From assembly GCA_014323675.1 (NCBI GenBank), contig JACONN010000006.1, forward strand, positions 682,001 through 746,000: 64,000 nucleotides of DNA. The letters run 5' to 3'. The DNA is from Hormoscilla sp. GM7CHS1pb. GTDB taxonomy: Bacteria > Cyanobacteriota > Cyanobacteriia > Cyanobacteriales > Desertifilaceae. The notes beneath the pieces were generated by a model that was not told the origin of the DNA, made no database searches, and worked only from the letters and a program-made list of their open reading frames with translations. Of the stretch, positions 53,929 through 63,079 are shown piece after piece. How positions within the stretch are numbered: position 1 is the stretch's first letter; the number at the start of each line of letters is the position of its first letter. The position numbers were made by a program, and so were the translations under genes.

Positions 53929-55682
53929 TAAAAGTGACACTTAATCATGAACCGGTGATGTGGTCAAAAGTAGTTGGTCGGGCAGTGCCGGCAGTGCCAG
54001 CACTGCCTCAATATCGCCGGTGAACGAAGACGCAATATTGACGCCCGAGATTGATATATGTTCAGAACGCGATCATGGCAGAAAACTGATGTTGAGAAGG
54101 TAAGAGCCTCAATAATTGTTAGACTGCTTAGGTAAGGGACGAATTTTCTGGGTTTAAATTTAGCCAATAGGATTGCCAATCATCATTAACTCTTAATATC
54201 CTTAAAGCTAACATATCATTAGCGTTTTCAACGGTCCACCAAGAACCTGTTAATTTCAAACGTTTTTGAATTACATAACGATGTGCGCTCTCAATCTTTC
54301 CAGATCCAATTGGTAAATTAGCATCAATCGCATCTTTGTAGTTCATGTATTCAAGCCGGTTTTTAATGTATCGTACACCGACTCTGACGGGAGCAAATTT
54401 ATCAGCTATATGTTCTGGTTCCAGGCGAGTTGATAAATTATTTAATACTTTGAGAACCTGATTGTTTTTGAGAGCTTTTTTTTGTTTTTCCAGCCATTTT
54501 TTTTGTTGCTTTTCATTAGCTCCAGGAGCTGCTGCTGCTAAATATTCACATAGATGATAAAAATATATTAGATAGCTAGCACGTTCTCCAAACAAGCCCA
54601 TTACCTGATTAACAATCCAACTGGCTCCATCTCCGATCGCATGAACTTTAGTCTTTTCACCTATCCCAGCCCTTATAGCGCTATGCAGTCATTTGTTTCC
54701 TGCGGAGTCTACGGTACCTACTGTACCTCCAATAATTGTTTTTTTCTGAGTAGGGATTTCCACAAGTGATAGACGAGCTTCTTTCCAACAACAAGATCTG
54801 GTTTTTCGGCGATCGATAATTTTATCATCATTGGTCGGAGTTTTTACAATTGGAATCATCGTGCCATCCATTTCTGCAATTAGAAGCTCTACTCCATCTC
54901 TATCGGTAATTTTTTCTGCTGGTTTTTGAGATCCTTTAACCGCATGTGCATGTTTTTGAGTAATAGCTTGGGCCGAACTAATCGGCACAGTTATACCGTA
55001 ATGTTCTTGTAGCTTTTCAGGAATTTTTCCAAATGGCACATCGGCTCCAAAATCCGTAATTGCTCGTTGCAATGGCAAAGAATAACCTCGACAATGTATT
55101 TGGGCAGATGATGAAAACGGTCTTCGAGAAATAAAAGTTTCTTCTATAATTTGGATAGTTTCCAACAGACTATGCCAATATAGTTGCTTTTTTCTCTGAC
55201 GGCGCATCCCCGGAGATTTTTCACAAGCTAAGGCTTTTTTTTTCTCTTGCGAATTGGCCCAATCTTGAAGAGAATCATTTCCCAGTTTTTTGAGTTCCGA
55301 GATAATTTTCAACTCGGTACTGCTCGCTGTTTCACAATTATTATCCGGATTTTCCACAAGATCTAGCAGAGATAAAATACGAGCCGATATATTGGGATGA
55401 GCCTGCAATCTTAGAGCTAATTCCGAAGCGCTGCTGGTTAGTTCAACCGTTTCATCATAATTCATGAATTCAGACATATAGGGCTTTAGCTCCACGATCA
55501 ACTTATAAATAAAATTATATAACATAAGGGTAAAAAAATCTCCCAATCAAGGCAGATTCACTATTTGAGTTGTTCCATCCACTGTGGGGCCATCACCGGC
55601 GGTATCAGAACTCCACCAGTGATACAGAGGTAGAACTACCGGACCGGTTAATAATGCCTAAGTGTCACTTTTAATTACACCC
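53920..55682 (-). mobile_element. Insertion sequence with 24-bp perfect inverted ends
   Basis: GGGTGTAATTAAAAGTGACA CTTA (53920-53943) is exactly complementary to 55659-55682. The 1763-base element carries one transposase on the minus strand. It sits inside the group II intron remnant, so it arrived later. The part of the intron beyond 55682 is not recognisable, so the outer flank was lost or diverged. Confidence 0.88.
54128..55546 (-). pseudogene. ISKra4/UPF0236-like transposase with in-frame TGA
   Basis: The frame reads YDETVELTSSASELALRLQA, SLPLQRAITDFGADVPFGKI P, LLIAEMDGTMIPIVKTPTND (first catalytic acid) and TIIGGTVGTVDSAGNK, then TGA at 54689-54691. In the same frame it continues LHSAIRAGIGEKTKVHAIGD GASWIVNQVMGLFGERASYL and ends with LPIGSGKIESAHRYVIQKRL KLTGSWW. 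A tryptophan codon TGG to TGA change would explain the stop. The fragment from ATG 54601 could be made separately but lacks the catalytic centre. Confidence 0.8.
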
Positions 55683-55759
55683 TGAGCAGACTCTCTGATG
55701 TATATATTACCAAGAATTGGCTTCGTTTTTGCATATCTTGCCCGTCATCGCTCCTCAGC

Positions 55760-55925
55760 GAAGCATAATTTACCCTAAATCTCTCAATAGATACAGTCCC
55801 TATTCCCGATCGCGGTTTGCTTTTATCTTACTAAAATATCCCGCCAGGAAGTAGAATAACTCTCGATAGCGCCACATGTCTTGCCAATACTGGCGTTCCG
55901 TCCGTCCTGCCTCAATCAGCAGACT
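55760..55925 (-). pseudogene. ABC-2 type (KpsM-like) permease remnant
   Basis: The minus strand reads EAGRTERQYWQDMWRYRELF YFLA and then, after a frame change, RDILVR-stop-KQTAIGNRD. This matches the conserved N-terminal region of polysaccharide/O-antigen ABC-2 permeases (YRELFYFLxWRDxxVRYKQT). Only about 45 codons remain. The upstream side adjoins the IS1-like remnant. Confidence 0.55.
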
Positions 55926-55929
55926 AAAA

Positions 55930-56216
55930 ACCTAGCAATTTTTGAAGATCGCCCCCATTTATACGAGTAGCCGTCTCTTCTGAAAATCTTTTATTGGTAG
56001 GGTTTTCAACAAATTGCCTGCCACAGTCTTTACACTTATGTTTTTGCTTTTTGTTATGGAGGGGCGAAGCCTTCGGGCAAAATGACGGCAACGGAGACGA
56101 AATTTTTAGCCCCGAATGCTTCGCCCCTACCGTTTTTTACTGTTCGCTCACTTTGACAGTGGGGACAAGAAGGTCGCAAGCATAAATCTGATGATGTGTT
56201 CATAAATTTAGACATT
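55930..56216 (-). pseudogene. IS1-family InsA-like zinc-finger protein, split by a palindrome
   Basis: From ATG 56216: MNTSSDLCLRPSCPHCQSER TVKNG, then a 72-base palindromic insert, then HNKKQKHKCKDCGRQFVENP TNKRFSEET and NGGDLQKLLGF. Together these form the zinc-finger/HTH InsA part of IS1-type transposases. The insert shifts or ends the frame. The catalytic InsB part is missing. Confidence 0.75.
56058..56129. repeat. 72-bp palindromic insert (MITE-like) inside InsA
   Basis: GGGGCGAAGCCTTCGGGC and CCCCGAATGCTTCGCCCC are inverted ends around a ~30-base centre rich in ACGG/CCGT. Removing it restores the InsA reading frame region KNG...HNKKQK. The ends resemble common cyanobacterial spacer repeats (GGGGCGAAGC). 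Confidence 0.8.
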
Positions 56217-56357
56217 GTTTTTACCAATAACAATATAGCATTGTGACAACTAATTATACATGATTATCTCTGATATTTTTGATAAATTAAACTTATCAAT
56301 GGTAATGAAAAATGTTATATTATCCCTTTGAAAAGCAAGGATTAATAGAGGGATAAA

Positions 56358-57089
56358 ATGTTATATCACTACATATTTATCACTACCCCTACTCCAACTA
56401 AACCACCTGTCATCCCCACCCCACGGGTTGACTGGAAAAAGGCGACTCTTGTCAAAACCCTCACCGGGTATTCAGACAATGTCGGTTCCGTCGCCTTCAG
56501 CCCAGATGGCCAGACTTTAGCCAGTGGCAGTTGGGACAAGACTATCAAACTCTGGAGTTTGGAGACATTCCAAGAAATCGCTACCCTTTCAGACTCTTTC
56601 TACTCCGTCGCCTTCAGCCCAGATGGCAAGACTTTAGCCAGTGGCAGTCTTGACAAGACTATCAAACTCTGGAGTTTGGAGACATTCCAAGAAATCGCTA
56701 CCCTCACTGGGCATTCAGGCATTGTCAGGTCCGTCACCTTCAGCCCAGATGGCCAGACTTTAGCCAGTGGCAGTTGGGACAAGACTATCAAACTCTGGAG
56801 TTTGGAGACATTCCAAGAAATCGCTACCCTCACTGGGCATTCAGACACTGTCTATGCCGTCACCTTCAGCCCAGATGGCCAGACTTTAGCCAGTGGCAGT
56901 TGGGACAAGACTATCAAACTCTGGAGTTTGGAGACATTCCTCTGGAGTTTGGAGACATTCCAAGAAATCGCTACCCTCACCTGGCATTCAAAGGTCTACT
57001 CCGTCGCCTTCAGCCCAGATGGCAAGACTTTAGCTAGTGGCGGTTTGAGCAATCCTATCAAGATTTGGCAGGCAGGGTTGAGCAAGTAA
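56358..57089 (+). CDS. WD40-repeat protein, probably a fragment
   Basis: 243 residues. A short Pro/Thr-rich start (TPTKPPVIPTPRVDWKKATL) resembles the linker of larger kinase-WD40 proteins, so this may be the C-terminal part of a broken gene. Five WD40 blades follow with the core VAFSPDGQTLASGSWDKTIK LWSLETFQEIATL. Blades are almost identical in DNA sequence, which means recent expansion or conversion; an extra partial unit gives LWSLETFLWSLETFQE. Seven blades are normally needed for a closed propeller, so five suggests a partial or oligomer-closed propeller. GAGGG precedes the ATG. Confidence 0.8.
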   Translation: MLYHYIFITTPTPTKPPVIPTPRVDWKKATLVKTLTGYSDNVGSVAFSPDGQTLASGSWDKTIKLWSLETFQEIATLSDSFYSVAFSPDGKTLASGSLDKTIKLWSLETFQEIATLTGHSGIVRSVTFSPDGQTLASGSWDKTIKLWSLETFQEIATLTGHSDTVYAVTFSPDGQTLASGSWDKTIKLWSLETFLWSLETFQEIATLTWHSKVYSVAFSPDGKTLASGGLSNPIKIWQAGLSK

Positions 57090-57611
57090 AAGGTAAATGG
57101 ATACCGGGGCACGGCAATAGATAGATTTGGGTTGCTCTCCCGATATTATGGATACGCTGGCGCTGTGCTCCTACTTTTTGCTAGTTTCTAAGATCCCCCT
57201 CCTGTCAAGACCCGAGGCATCCGCCTCGAAGGTCGGGCGTTCCCTGCCGGAGTCAGGGAACGAGATCGGAAGATCCCCCCTCGTTGCTAGTTTCTAGCTA
57301 GCAACGATTTCTAGAGGCAGAGCCTCCAGTCAACGTGAGTTCGGAGTTCGGAGGCAAGGAGTTCGGAGTTGGGGTTCTCAAGAACGCAATCATGAGGGTT
57401 TGAGGCCGGAATGTTGCTGAGGAGAAATCAGGGTTTGAGTAGCTGTCACGCCTCACGTCCAGTCAATGTTTAATATGGACAATGGGTGCGGTCACAAGTA
57501 GTTTGAAGTCTGCAGACTCATAACCGGTTTGGTGCGACCTGCTGCAGGTGCTGAGGGACCAAAATTGATAAAGAAACCCGGTTTCACCGCCCCCACGCGA
57601 GGATCCTCCGA
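57090..57611. other. Spacer with fragments of spacer repeats
   Basis: Contains GAGGCATCCGCCTCGAAGGT, GTTCCCTGCCGGAGTCAGGG AACGAG and a duplicated GAGTTCGGAG. No gene recognised. Together with the following repeat it makes a 967-base gap between coding regions. Confidence 0.6.
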
Positions 57612-57757
57612 CGAGGGCAAATATGCTTTATTCTTCAGCAAATATGCTTTGCCCCTCAGCAAATACGCTTTGCCCCTCAGCAAATACGCTTTGTATATCG
57701 GCGAATGTGCTTTGTATATCAACAAATGTGCTTTGTACCTCAGCATATATAATTTAG
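57612..57757. repeat. 21-bp tandem repeat, about seven diverging units
   Basis: The unit is AGCAAATACGCTTTGCCCCT C and variants (AACAAATGTGCTTTGTACCT C). Since 21 is a multiple of three, both strands stay open through it, giving SKYALPL on plus and RGKAYLL on minus; neither has other support for being a gene. The spacer 57758-58056 holds an A+T-rich region and the promoter of the first Uma2 gene. Confidence 0.85.
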
Positions 57758-58056
57758 TCATTTAAAATATGATTTGCCGCCGAAAAAATATAATCTGCCG
57801 CCGAGCAAATACTATCTCTGGCCGCTCTATGTAAATCAGAAAATTAACGCGATCGCCAGAAAATCTGAAGATAGAGTGGCGATCAAACTTATCATCATAG
57901 AGCAAACTCATGTTTAGAATCATTCAATCACTTCACAATTACCATAATCTACCACAATTACATAGCAGTTTGCTATAATATCAAATATCAGTCACCATGT
58001 GGTAGATTGGATCTTGATAAGCTATACTAAGAACAGCAAGTAGGAGTCAGCGGACC

Positions 58057-58905
58057 ATGTCTGTAGTCAAAGAATTAGAAACAAGCGTCGAATCACCGAA
58101 AAAGATAATCTTTCCATCAGGCGAATTACTAAGTGAGGAACCCCCATTGGAAACATATCTGCATTTGCAGCAACTGCTGCTATTAATCAAATGCTTAGAC
58201 TGGTGGTGGAAAGAACGCCAAGATTTCTTCAGCGCTGGCAACCTCACCATCTACTATAGTCCCAATCAGCTCAAATCGGAATATTTCCGGGGACCAGACT
58301 TTTTCGTAGTCTTGGGAGTTGAGCGCAAACCCCGCAAAAGTTGGGTAGTATGGCAAGAGGATGGTAAGTATCCCAATATAATTGTAGAAATCCTCTCCGA
58401 AACAACAGCATCCACCGATCGGAAGTTGAAAAAAGAAATCTATCAAGACACCTTCCGAACGCCAAATTATTTCTGGTTTGACCCGGAAACCCTGGAATTT
58501 GCAGGATTTGTGCTAGTCGGCGGCAAGTACGAAGCACTGAAACCAAATTCCCAAGGACAGTTGTGGAGTCAGGAACTAGGATTGTATCTGGGTATCCATT
58601 CCAAGCAACTGCACTTCTTTACCCCGGAAGGGACACTGATACCCACACCAGAAAAAGAACTTAAGTCGGAGAAAGAAAAGAATAAGTTGCTTCAAGAACG
58701 GGCTGAGTCGGCTGAAAAACGGGAACAGTTAGCTAAACAAGAGGCTGAGTTGGCTAAACAAGAGGCTGAGTTGGCTAAACAAGAGGCTGAGTTGGCTAAA
58801 CAAGAGGCTGAGTTGGCTAAACAAGAGGCTGAGTCGGCTAAACAATTGAACGAACTGTTAGCTGCCAAACTGCGGGAATTGAACATAGATCCAAATAGCC
58901 CGTAA
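58057..58905 (+). CDS. Uma2-family (DUF820) putative restriction endonuclease, copy A
   Basis: 282 residues. The PD-(D/E)xK core shows FRGPDFFVVLGVERKPRKSW (Asp) and NIIVEILSETTASTDRKLKK (Glu and following basic residues), then YFWFDPETLEFAGFVL. The C-terminal ~90 residues are a coiled coil of repeated AELAKQE units encoded by a 21-base tandem repeat. Uma2 genes are very abundant in cyanobacteria and are thought to be mobile-element or defence-linked nucleases; the activity is not proven. A GTAGGAGTCAGC leader with ribosome site is shared word for word with copy B. Confidence 0.85.
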   Translation: MSVVKELETSVESPKKIIFPSGELLSEEPPLETYLHLQQLLLLIKCLDWWWKERQDFFSAGNLTIYYSPNQLKSEYFRGPDFFVVLGVERKPRKSWVVWQEDGKYPNIIVEILSETTASTDRKLKKEIYQDTFRTPNYFWFDPETLEFAGFVLVGGKYEALKPNSQGQLWSQELGLYLGIHSKQLHFFTPEGTLIPTPEKELKSEKEKNKLLQERAESAEKREQLAKQEAELAKQEAELAKQEAELAKQEAELAKQEAESAKQLNELLAAKLRELNIDPNSP

Positions 58906-58995
58906 TCTCAACCTGTCGAAGCTTGGCTGATGATAAATTGTTTGATCGTCAGCCAAGCAGCTATAATAGGAACAGCAAGTAGGAGTCAGCGGACC

Positions 58996-59766
58996 ATGTC
59001 TGTAATCAAAGAATTAGAAGCAAGCGTCGAGTCACCGGAAGAGATATTCTTTCCCTCAGGGAAATTACTCAGCGACGAACCTGTATTTGATAATTATCAG
59101 CACTTGCAGCAAATAATGCTGTTAATCAAATGCCTGGACTGGTGGTGGAAAGAACGCCAAGATTTCTTCAGCGCTGGCAACCTCACCATCTACTATAGTC
59201 CCAATCAGCTCAAATCGGAATATTTCCGGGGACCAGACTTTTTCGTAGTCTTGGGAGTTGAGCGCAAACCCCGCAAAAGTTGGGTAGTATGGCAAGAAGA
59301 TGGCAAGTATCCCAATCTAATTGTAGAAATCATGTCGGAAATAACAGCGGACAAGGATAGGGGGTTGAAGAAACGAGTATATCAAGACATCTTCCGGATC
59401 CCAGATTATTTCTGGTTTGACCCAAAAACACTGGAATTTGCAGGATTTGTGCTAGTTAGCGGCAAGTATGAAGCCCTGAAACCAAATTTCCAAGGACATT
59501 TGTGGAGTCAGCAACTAGAAATGTATCTGGGTATCCATGAGAAGCAACTGCGCTTCTTTACCCCCGAAGGGATAATGGTACCCACACCAGACGAAGCAGC
59601 TGAGTCAGCTAAACAAGAGGCTGAGTCAGCTAAACAAGAGGCTGAGTTGGCTAAACAAGAGGCTGAGTTGGCTAAACAACGCTCACAGTTGGAATTAACT
59701 CAACAACGGGTCTATAAGTTAGCGGCAAAACTGCGGGAGTTGGGCATAGATCCAAATAGCCTGTAA
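58996..59766 (+). CDS. Uma2-family (DUF820) putative restriction endonuclease, copy B
   Basis: 257 residues from ATG 58996 (MSVIKELEASVESPEEIFFP). Same layout as copy A: RGPDFFVVLG, NLIVEIMSEITADKDRGLKK and a shorter coiled coil (AESAKQE/AELAKQE). A block of about 160 bases (59138-59300) is identical to copy A, while flanks differ at many positions, a sign of gene conversion. The 23 bases before the ATG are also the same. An upstream ATG at 58930 adds residues without family support. Confidence 0.85.
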   Translation: MSVIKELEASVESPEEIFFPSGKLLSDEPVFDNYQHLQQIMLLIKCLDWWWKERQDFFSAGNLTIYYSPNQLKSEYFRGPDFFVVLGVERKPRKSWVVWQEDGKYPNLIVEIMSEITADKDRGLKKRVYQDIFRIPDYFWFDPKTLEFAGFVLVSGKYEALKPNFQGHLWSQQLEMYLGIHEKQLRFFTPEGIMVPTPDEAAESAKQEAESAKQEAELAKQEAELAKQRSQLELTQQRVYKLAAKLRELGIDPNSL

Positions 59767-59824
59767 GATGAGTGACATACGTTCGCATCGGATGAAATAA
59801 TATAAGTAGGCAACTTTTGTCAAT

Positions 59825-60202
59825 ATGCCACCAAAAATAACTGATATGGTTGCATGGCAGCAAGCAGAACTGCTGATGCAACCCGCCTTACTCCGCGTCG
59901 TCGATAACATCCGCAAGCAGTTGGAAAACTCTGACTGGACTGGCACCTATGAAGATGTCCAGACTCCCATACCGGGTTATAATCTATGTTTGCAGCATCA
60001 AGACCAGCAGATCGATGTGGATGTCTGGGAACTCTGCTATGAAGTCTGTTTTCGCGACTACAAAGCCCATTCGCAACTAGAAAGTCAGGAAGTGGCGATC
60101 GACAGTAGTTTGCTCGATATCACCGGTGATGTGGACTGGCAGCGTTTGGAGGCAAAAACTCAGGCGATAATCAGTGCCTTGTTCGCGTCTTTGCCCACAT
60201 AA
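59825..60202 (+). CDS. Conserved hypothetical cyanobacterial protein
   Basis: 125 residues, soluble, acidic: MPPKITDMVAWQQAELLMQP ALLRVVDNIRKQLENS, VQTPIPGYNLCLQHQDQQID VDVWELCYEVCFRDY, WQRLEAKTQAIISALF. I recognise it as a small protein that recurs in cyanobacteria but know no function. It lies 58 bases after the Uma2 copy B and 95 bases before ygfZ, all on one strand, so it may share a transcript with ygfZ. Confidence 0.6.
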   Translation: MPPKITDMVAWQQAELLMQPALLRVVDNIRKQLENSDWTGTYEDVQTPIPGYNLCLQHQDQQIDVDVWELCYEVCFRDYKAHSQLESQEVAIDSSLLDITGDVDWQRLEAKTQAIISALFASLPT

Positions 60203-60228
60203 GCACCTGAAAATAGTTCGATCGTGGC

Positions 60229-60275
60229 GGACTTTAGTCCTTATCTCGCGAAGTCGCAGGTGAGGACTAAAGTCC
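60229..60275. repeat. Inverted repeat between hypothetical gene and ygfZ
   Basis: GGACTTTAGTCC (60229-60240) and GGACTAAAGTCC (60264-60275) are reverse complements; each is also self-complementary to a large degree. It is 23 bases before the ygfZ start and could attenuate transcription or be a dispersed repeat. Confidence 0.7.
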
Positions 60276-60297
60276 TCACTACAAACCTCAGAAAAAC

Positions 60298-61347
60298 ATG
60301 AAGGGGATGATGACAGCATTACAGGATATCCAAGCAGCAGCAGGCGCAACCTTTGTAGATGGAGTTGCAGTTAGTTTCGGGAATGAACGGGCGGCAATAG
60401 CAACTGCCCGCGTGGCGCTGTGCGATCGCACCCACTGGGGGCGCATCCAGCTAACAGGGGCAGATCGGGTGCGCTTTTTACACAACCAGACTACCAACGA
60501 TTTTCAAATCCGCAAACCCGGACAGGGATGTGATACAGTATTCGTGACATCAACTGCCCGCACCATTGACCTAGCAACAGCTTACATCGCGGAAGATGCC
60601 ATCCTATTGCTAGTGTCTCCAGGGCGGCGTCAGCAGTTAATGCAATTGATGGACCGCTATATCTTCCCGATGGATAAAGTAGAATTGCACGATATCAGCG
60701 ATCGCACAGCCTGTTTCAGCGCGATCGGGCCAGAGAGTGACGCCTTGATAGAAAATATCTTGGGGACAAAAGCCCTAATTGGTCAAGCCTCACACAATCA
60801 TGCTATCTTTCCATTAGCAGACCTAGAAGTGCGAGTAGCTGTGGGGAGTGGGTTAGCAATGCCCGGATACACGCTCATCGTCCCAGCCGCAGCAGCACCG
60901 AAATTATGGAGTAAGATCGTAGCAGCAGGGGCGGTGCCTATGGGCGATCGGGCCTGGGAACAACTGCGCATCCAGCAAGGACGCCCCCAACCAGACAGGG
61001 AACTAACAGAAGATTATAATCCTCTAGAAGCAGGCTTGTGGCAAAGCATCTCCTTTGAGAAAGGCTGCTATATCGGACAAGAGACGATCGCGCGCTTGAA
61101 CACCTATAAAGGAGTGAAGCAGCGACTCTGGGGAATAAGCCTGCAAGGCCCCGCAGAACCGGGAACTGTAATAATGGTAGGAGAGGAAAAGGTGGGGAAA
61201 CTCACAAGCTACGCCCAAACAGACCGAGGTGACTTTGGGTTAGGTTACATCAGGACCAAAGCAGGGGGTGCAGGACTGCAAGTGCAAGTAGGAGAAACCG
61301 CGGGAGTTGTAGTCGATGTATTCTTCCTGACTCACGAGTACGTGTAA
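60298..61347 (+). CDS. ygfZ: YgfZ/GcvT-domain folate-binding protein
   Basis: 349 residues. GcvT-like fold with RVRFLHNQTTNDFQ near residue 60, the YgfZ signature SFEKGCYIGQETIARLNTYK near 245, and the C-terminal GDFGLGYIRTKAGGAGL barrel. YgfZ uses tetrahydrofolate to support iron-sulfur cluster enzymes such as MiaB. The signature Cys (KGCYIGQE) is intact. Two more Met codons follow at positions 4 and 5; the exact start is not certain. Confidence 0.88.
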   Translation: MKGMMTALQDIQAAAGATFVDGVAVSFGNERAAIATARVALCDRTHWGRIQLTGADRVRFLHNQTTNDFQIRKPGQGCDTVFVTSTARTIDLATAYIAEDAILLLVSPGRRQQLMQLMDRYIFPMDKVELHDISDRTACFSAIGPESDALIENILGTKALIGQASHNHAIFPLADLEVRVAVGSGLAMPGYTLIVPAAAAPKLWSKIVAAGAVPMGDRAWEQLRIQQGRPQPDRELTEDYNPLEAGLWQSISFEKGCYIGQETIARLNTYKGVKQRLWGISLQGPAEPGTVIMVGEEKVGKLTSYAQTDRGDFGLGYIRTKAGGAGLQVQVGETAGVVVDVFFLTHEYV

Positions 61348-61555
61348 CCGTAGGTTGGGTTGAGGTTCCTTACCCAACCCAAGCGCTAAAGCGCTTACTA
61401 CAAACGGGGGGAAATTTTCCGGAAATGGTCGATGCCGTCGGGGTGTCGCGCTACTGGCCGTACCCCTTGTCGCGCATCGCGGGAACCTTTCGTACTCTAC
61501 TAGATTCTCCACTGCTATCGCTTCGATCCTACGGGACAAACTCCTCAGCTACAAG
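61348..61555. repeat. Spacer with GTAGGTTGGGTTGAGG repeat
   Basis: GTAGGTTGGGTTGAGGTTCC TTACCCAACCC (61349-61380) is a hairpin related to 49319-49404; AAGCGCTAAAGCGCTT follows. No gene recognised up to the open frame that leads into the next gene. Confidence 0.6.
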
Positions 61556-61912
61556 AGAAGATTAATCTCTGGAAACGGACGGGGTCGGTTTTCTTGGGCA
61601 GGAGAAAATCAAGTCCTACAAACTGCCACAATTGTTGCCAACACTAACGGAGATGTGAAGATATCGGTGCGCGATCGGCAAAATCAAATTATCTCATTCA
61701 GAGGTCAACTGCTGCGCCGAAATGTCGACATTTTGTTAGTTAATTTGACTAATTTTGGTAGTTTTGAGTTTGTAGAAGGTCGAGTCAGTATTAAGTACAG
61801 CGCTGACAAGAATGAAATCTCCTCTATCAGAGGAAAAGGAAATCTTGACGGTCAGGAATTCTCGATCGGGTTTAATAACTCTCAAACCATCGGACAAACT
61901 CCCCAGCGATAA
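61556..61912 (+). pseudogene. Beta-rich hypothetical protein, 5' end lost or misjoined
   Basis: The frame RLISGNGRGRFSWAGENQVL QTATIVANTNGDVKISVRDR followed by FRGQLLRRNVDILLVNLTNF and VSIKYSADKNEISSIRGKG looks like the mature part of a small exported beta protein of cyanobacteria. A GTG at 61655 could start a shorter form. The N-terminal signal peptide expected for such a protein is absent and the upstream frame is repeat-derived, so the 5' end was probably replaced. I do not recognise a domain name. Confidence 0.45.
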
Positions 61913-62135
61913 AATAATATCAGGGGTAAGGTGAGCACTGCCCTTTGAGCACTGCCCTTTGATAAGAGATGCGATCGCGATTTCCTTGTTTGTAAAGCAT
62001 TATGCTAAAGTCGGTTCCATCACCCGCAACTCTTCAACTGTTGGCATTGCTTACTCTCATCCATTCTTTCTCTAGATTGTTCATCCTGTTTCTCCTTGTT
62101 CCCTCGAAGGATTGTAAAGCCTTCGAGGACTCTAA

Positions 62136-62159
62136 CTACCCCCCCCACCAGGGGGTAGG
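62136..62159 (-). terminator. Hairpin after the leftward secreted-protein gene
   Basis: On the minus strand CTACCCCCTGGTGGGGGGGG TAG folds into a GC-rich hairpin about 30 bases after the stop codon at 62190. No T-run follows closely, so termination is likely but not certain. Confidence 0.45.
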
Positions 62160-62189
62160 AAAAGCGACCTTTTTGCCAAGTGGTTCTCG

Positions 62190-62888
62190 TTAGTAGCCCA
62201 TCTGACTCACCTCCCAGCAAATTGCTTGCCTTGTGAGATTACCTTTTTCATGCGGCCCCCCAGCATGGTCACGGCAAACCTCCTCTGGGGTTTTCTTCAC
62301 TCCCCTCGCCCATCCTTCTTCTTCAAAGATTCTTCTCAGGTAAATAAGCGTTGATACGGATTGTCCAACAACCATAGAGCGGGGGGGATTCTCCCAACCG
62401 GCGTCCTCGACCCAGATGGTGACTGAGAGGGCGTCCAACTGACCTGCAATCGTGGCAGGAGGCCTTACCGAGTAGTACTGTAGTCGACTCAGCTCCCGGC
62501 AAAGGATCTCGCGGTATTCGGGAAAAAAGATCGAATGGTCGCGACAAACCTCATCTGGGGTTTTCTTCACCCCCCTCGTCCATCCATGCCCCTCTAAAAC
62601 CCTTCGCATTACCATAAGGAGAAGCAAACGATCCAGCCCTGAGGCAGCCACGACATCACCAAATATGGTCCCTGCTTCGCGGGTTCCTGGACCACAGTGT
62701 GGTATGCGTAACGCTGGGTCATCTGCTTCAAAAAACCGTCCACAGATCGGCACAGAGAATTTCTCAGCCAACCAACCGGCCTTCAGATTATCTTCAAACT
62801 GCTGCTGCAGCGTGGCAAGTACGGGCGCGGGGAAGCTAACAAACAAAGAAACGGCCAAAGCCAAAGCCTTCTGGCATATCTTACGCAC
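62190..62888 (-). CDS. Secreted protein with two ~70-residue repeats, unknown function
   Basis: GTG 62888 has a GGAGGG site 6 bases upstream and opens a signal peptide (VRKICQKALALAVSLFVSFP APVLA); an ATG at 62933 has no such site. The mature part has two related modules: RRVLEGHGWTRGVKKTPDEV CRDH and RRIFEEEGWARGVKKTPEEV CRDH, each followed by a Cys-containing helix (LCRELSRLQY, ICWEVSQMGY). Conserved Cys residues suggest disulfides outside the cytosol. I do not recognise a named family. Confidence 0.6.
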   Translation of the reverse strand: MRKICQKALALAVSLFVSFPAPVLATLQQQFEDNLKAGWLAEKFSVPICGRFFEADDPALRIPHCGPGTREAGTIFGDVVAASGLDRLLLLMVMRRVLEGHGWTRGVKKTPDEVCRDHSIFFPEYREILCRELSRLQYYSVRPPATIAGQLDALSVTIWVEDAGWENPPRSMVVGQSVSTLIYLRRIFEEEGWARGVKKTPEEVCRDHAGGPHEKGNLTRQAICWEVSQMGY

Positions 62889-63079
62889 TACAATCCCTCC
62901 TTTACTCACTCCTTGTTTTCCCTTCACTATCATCCGATCGCCAGTCGCGGAACTGCCAGTCGCGGAATTTAACCGACTTTAGCCTCGTTACCTGGCTCCC
63001 GCCTGGTAACGCGGGGGTTTTAACGGCGGGCCGACAGGGAAGAGAGGGAATTACCAATAGTATTATAAATTAGCAATTA

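Noticed and set aside
54689..54691. TGA as a recoded (selenocysteine or Trp) codon in a transposase
   Set aside because: No selenocysteine element or alternative code is expected in cyanobacteria; a nonsense mutation is simpler.
57492..57765. Two overlapping small proteins on opposite strands
   Set aside because: Both are by-products of the 21-bp tandem repeat whose length is a multiple of three.
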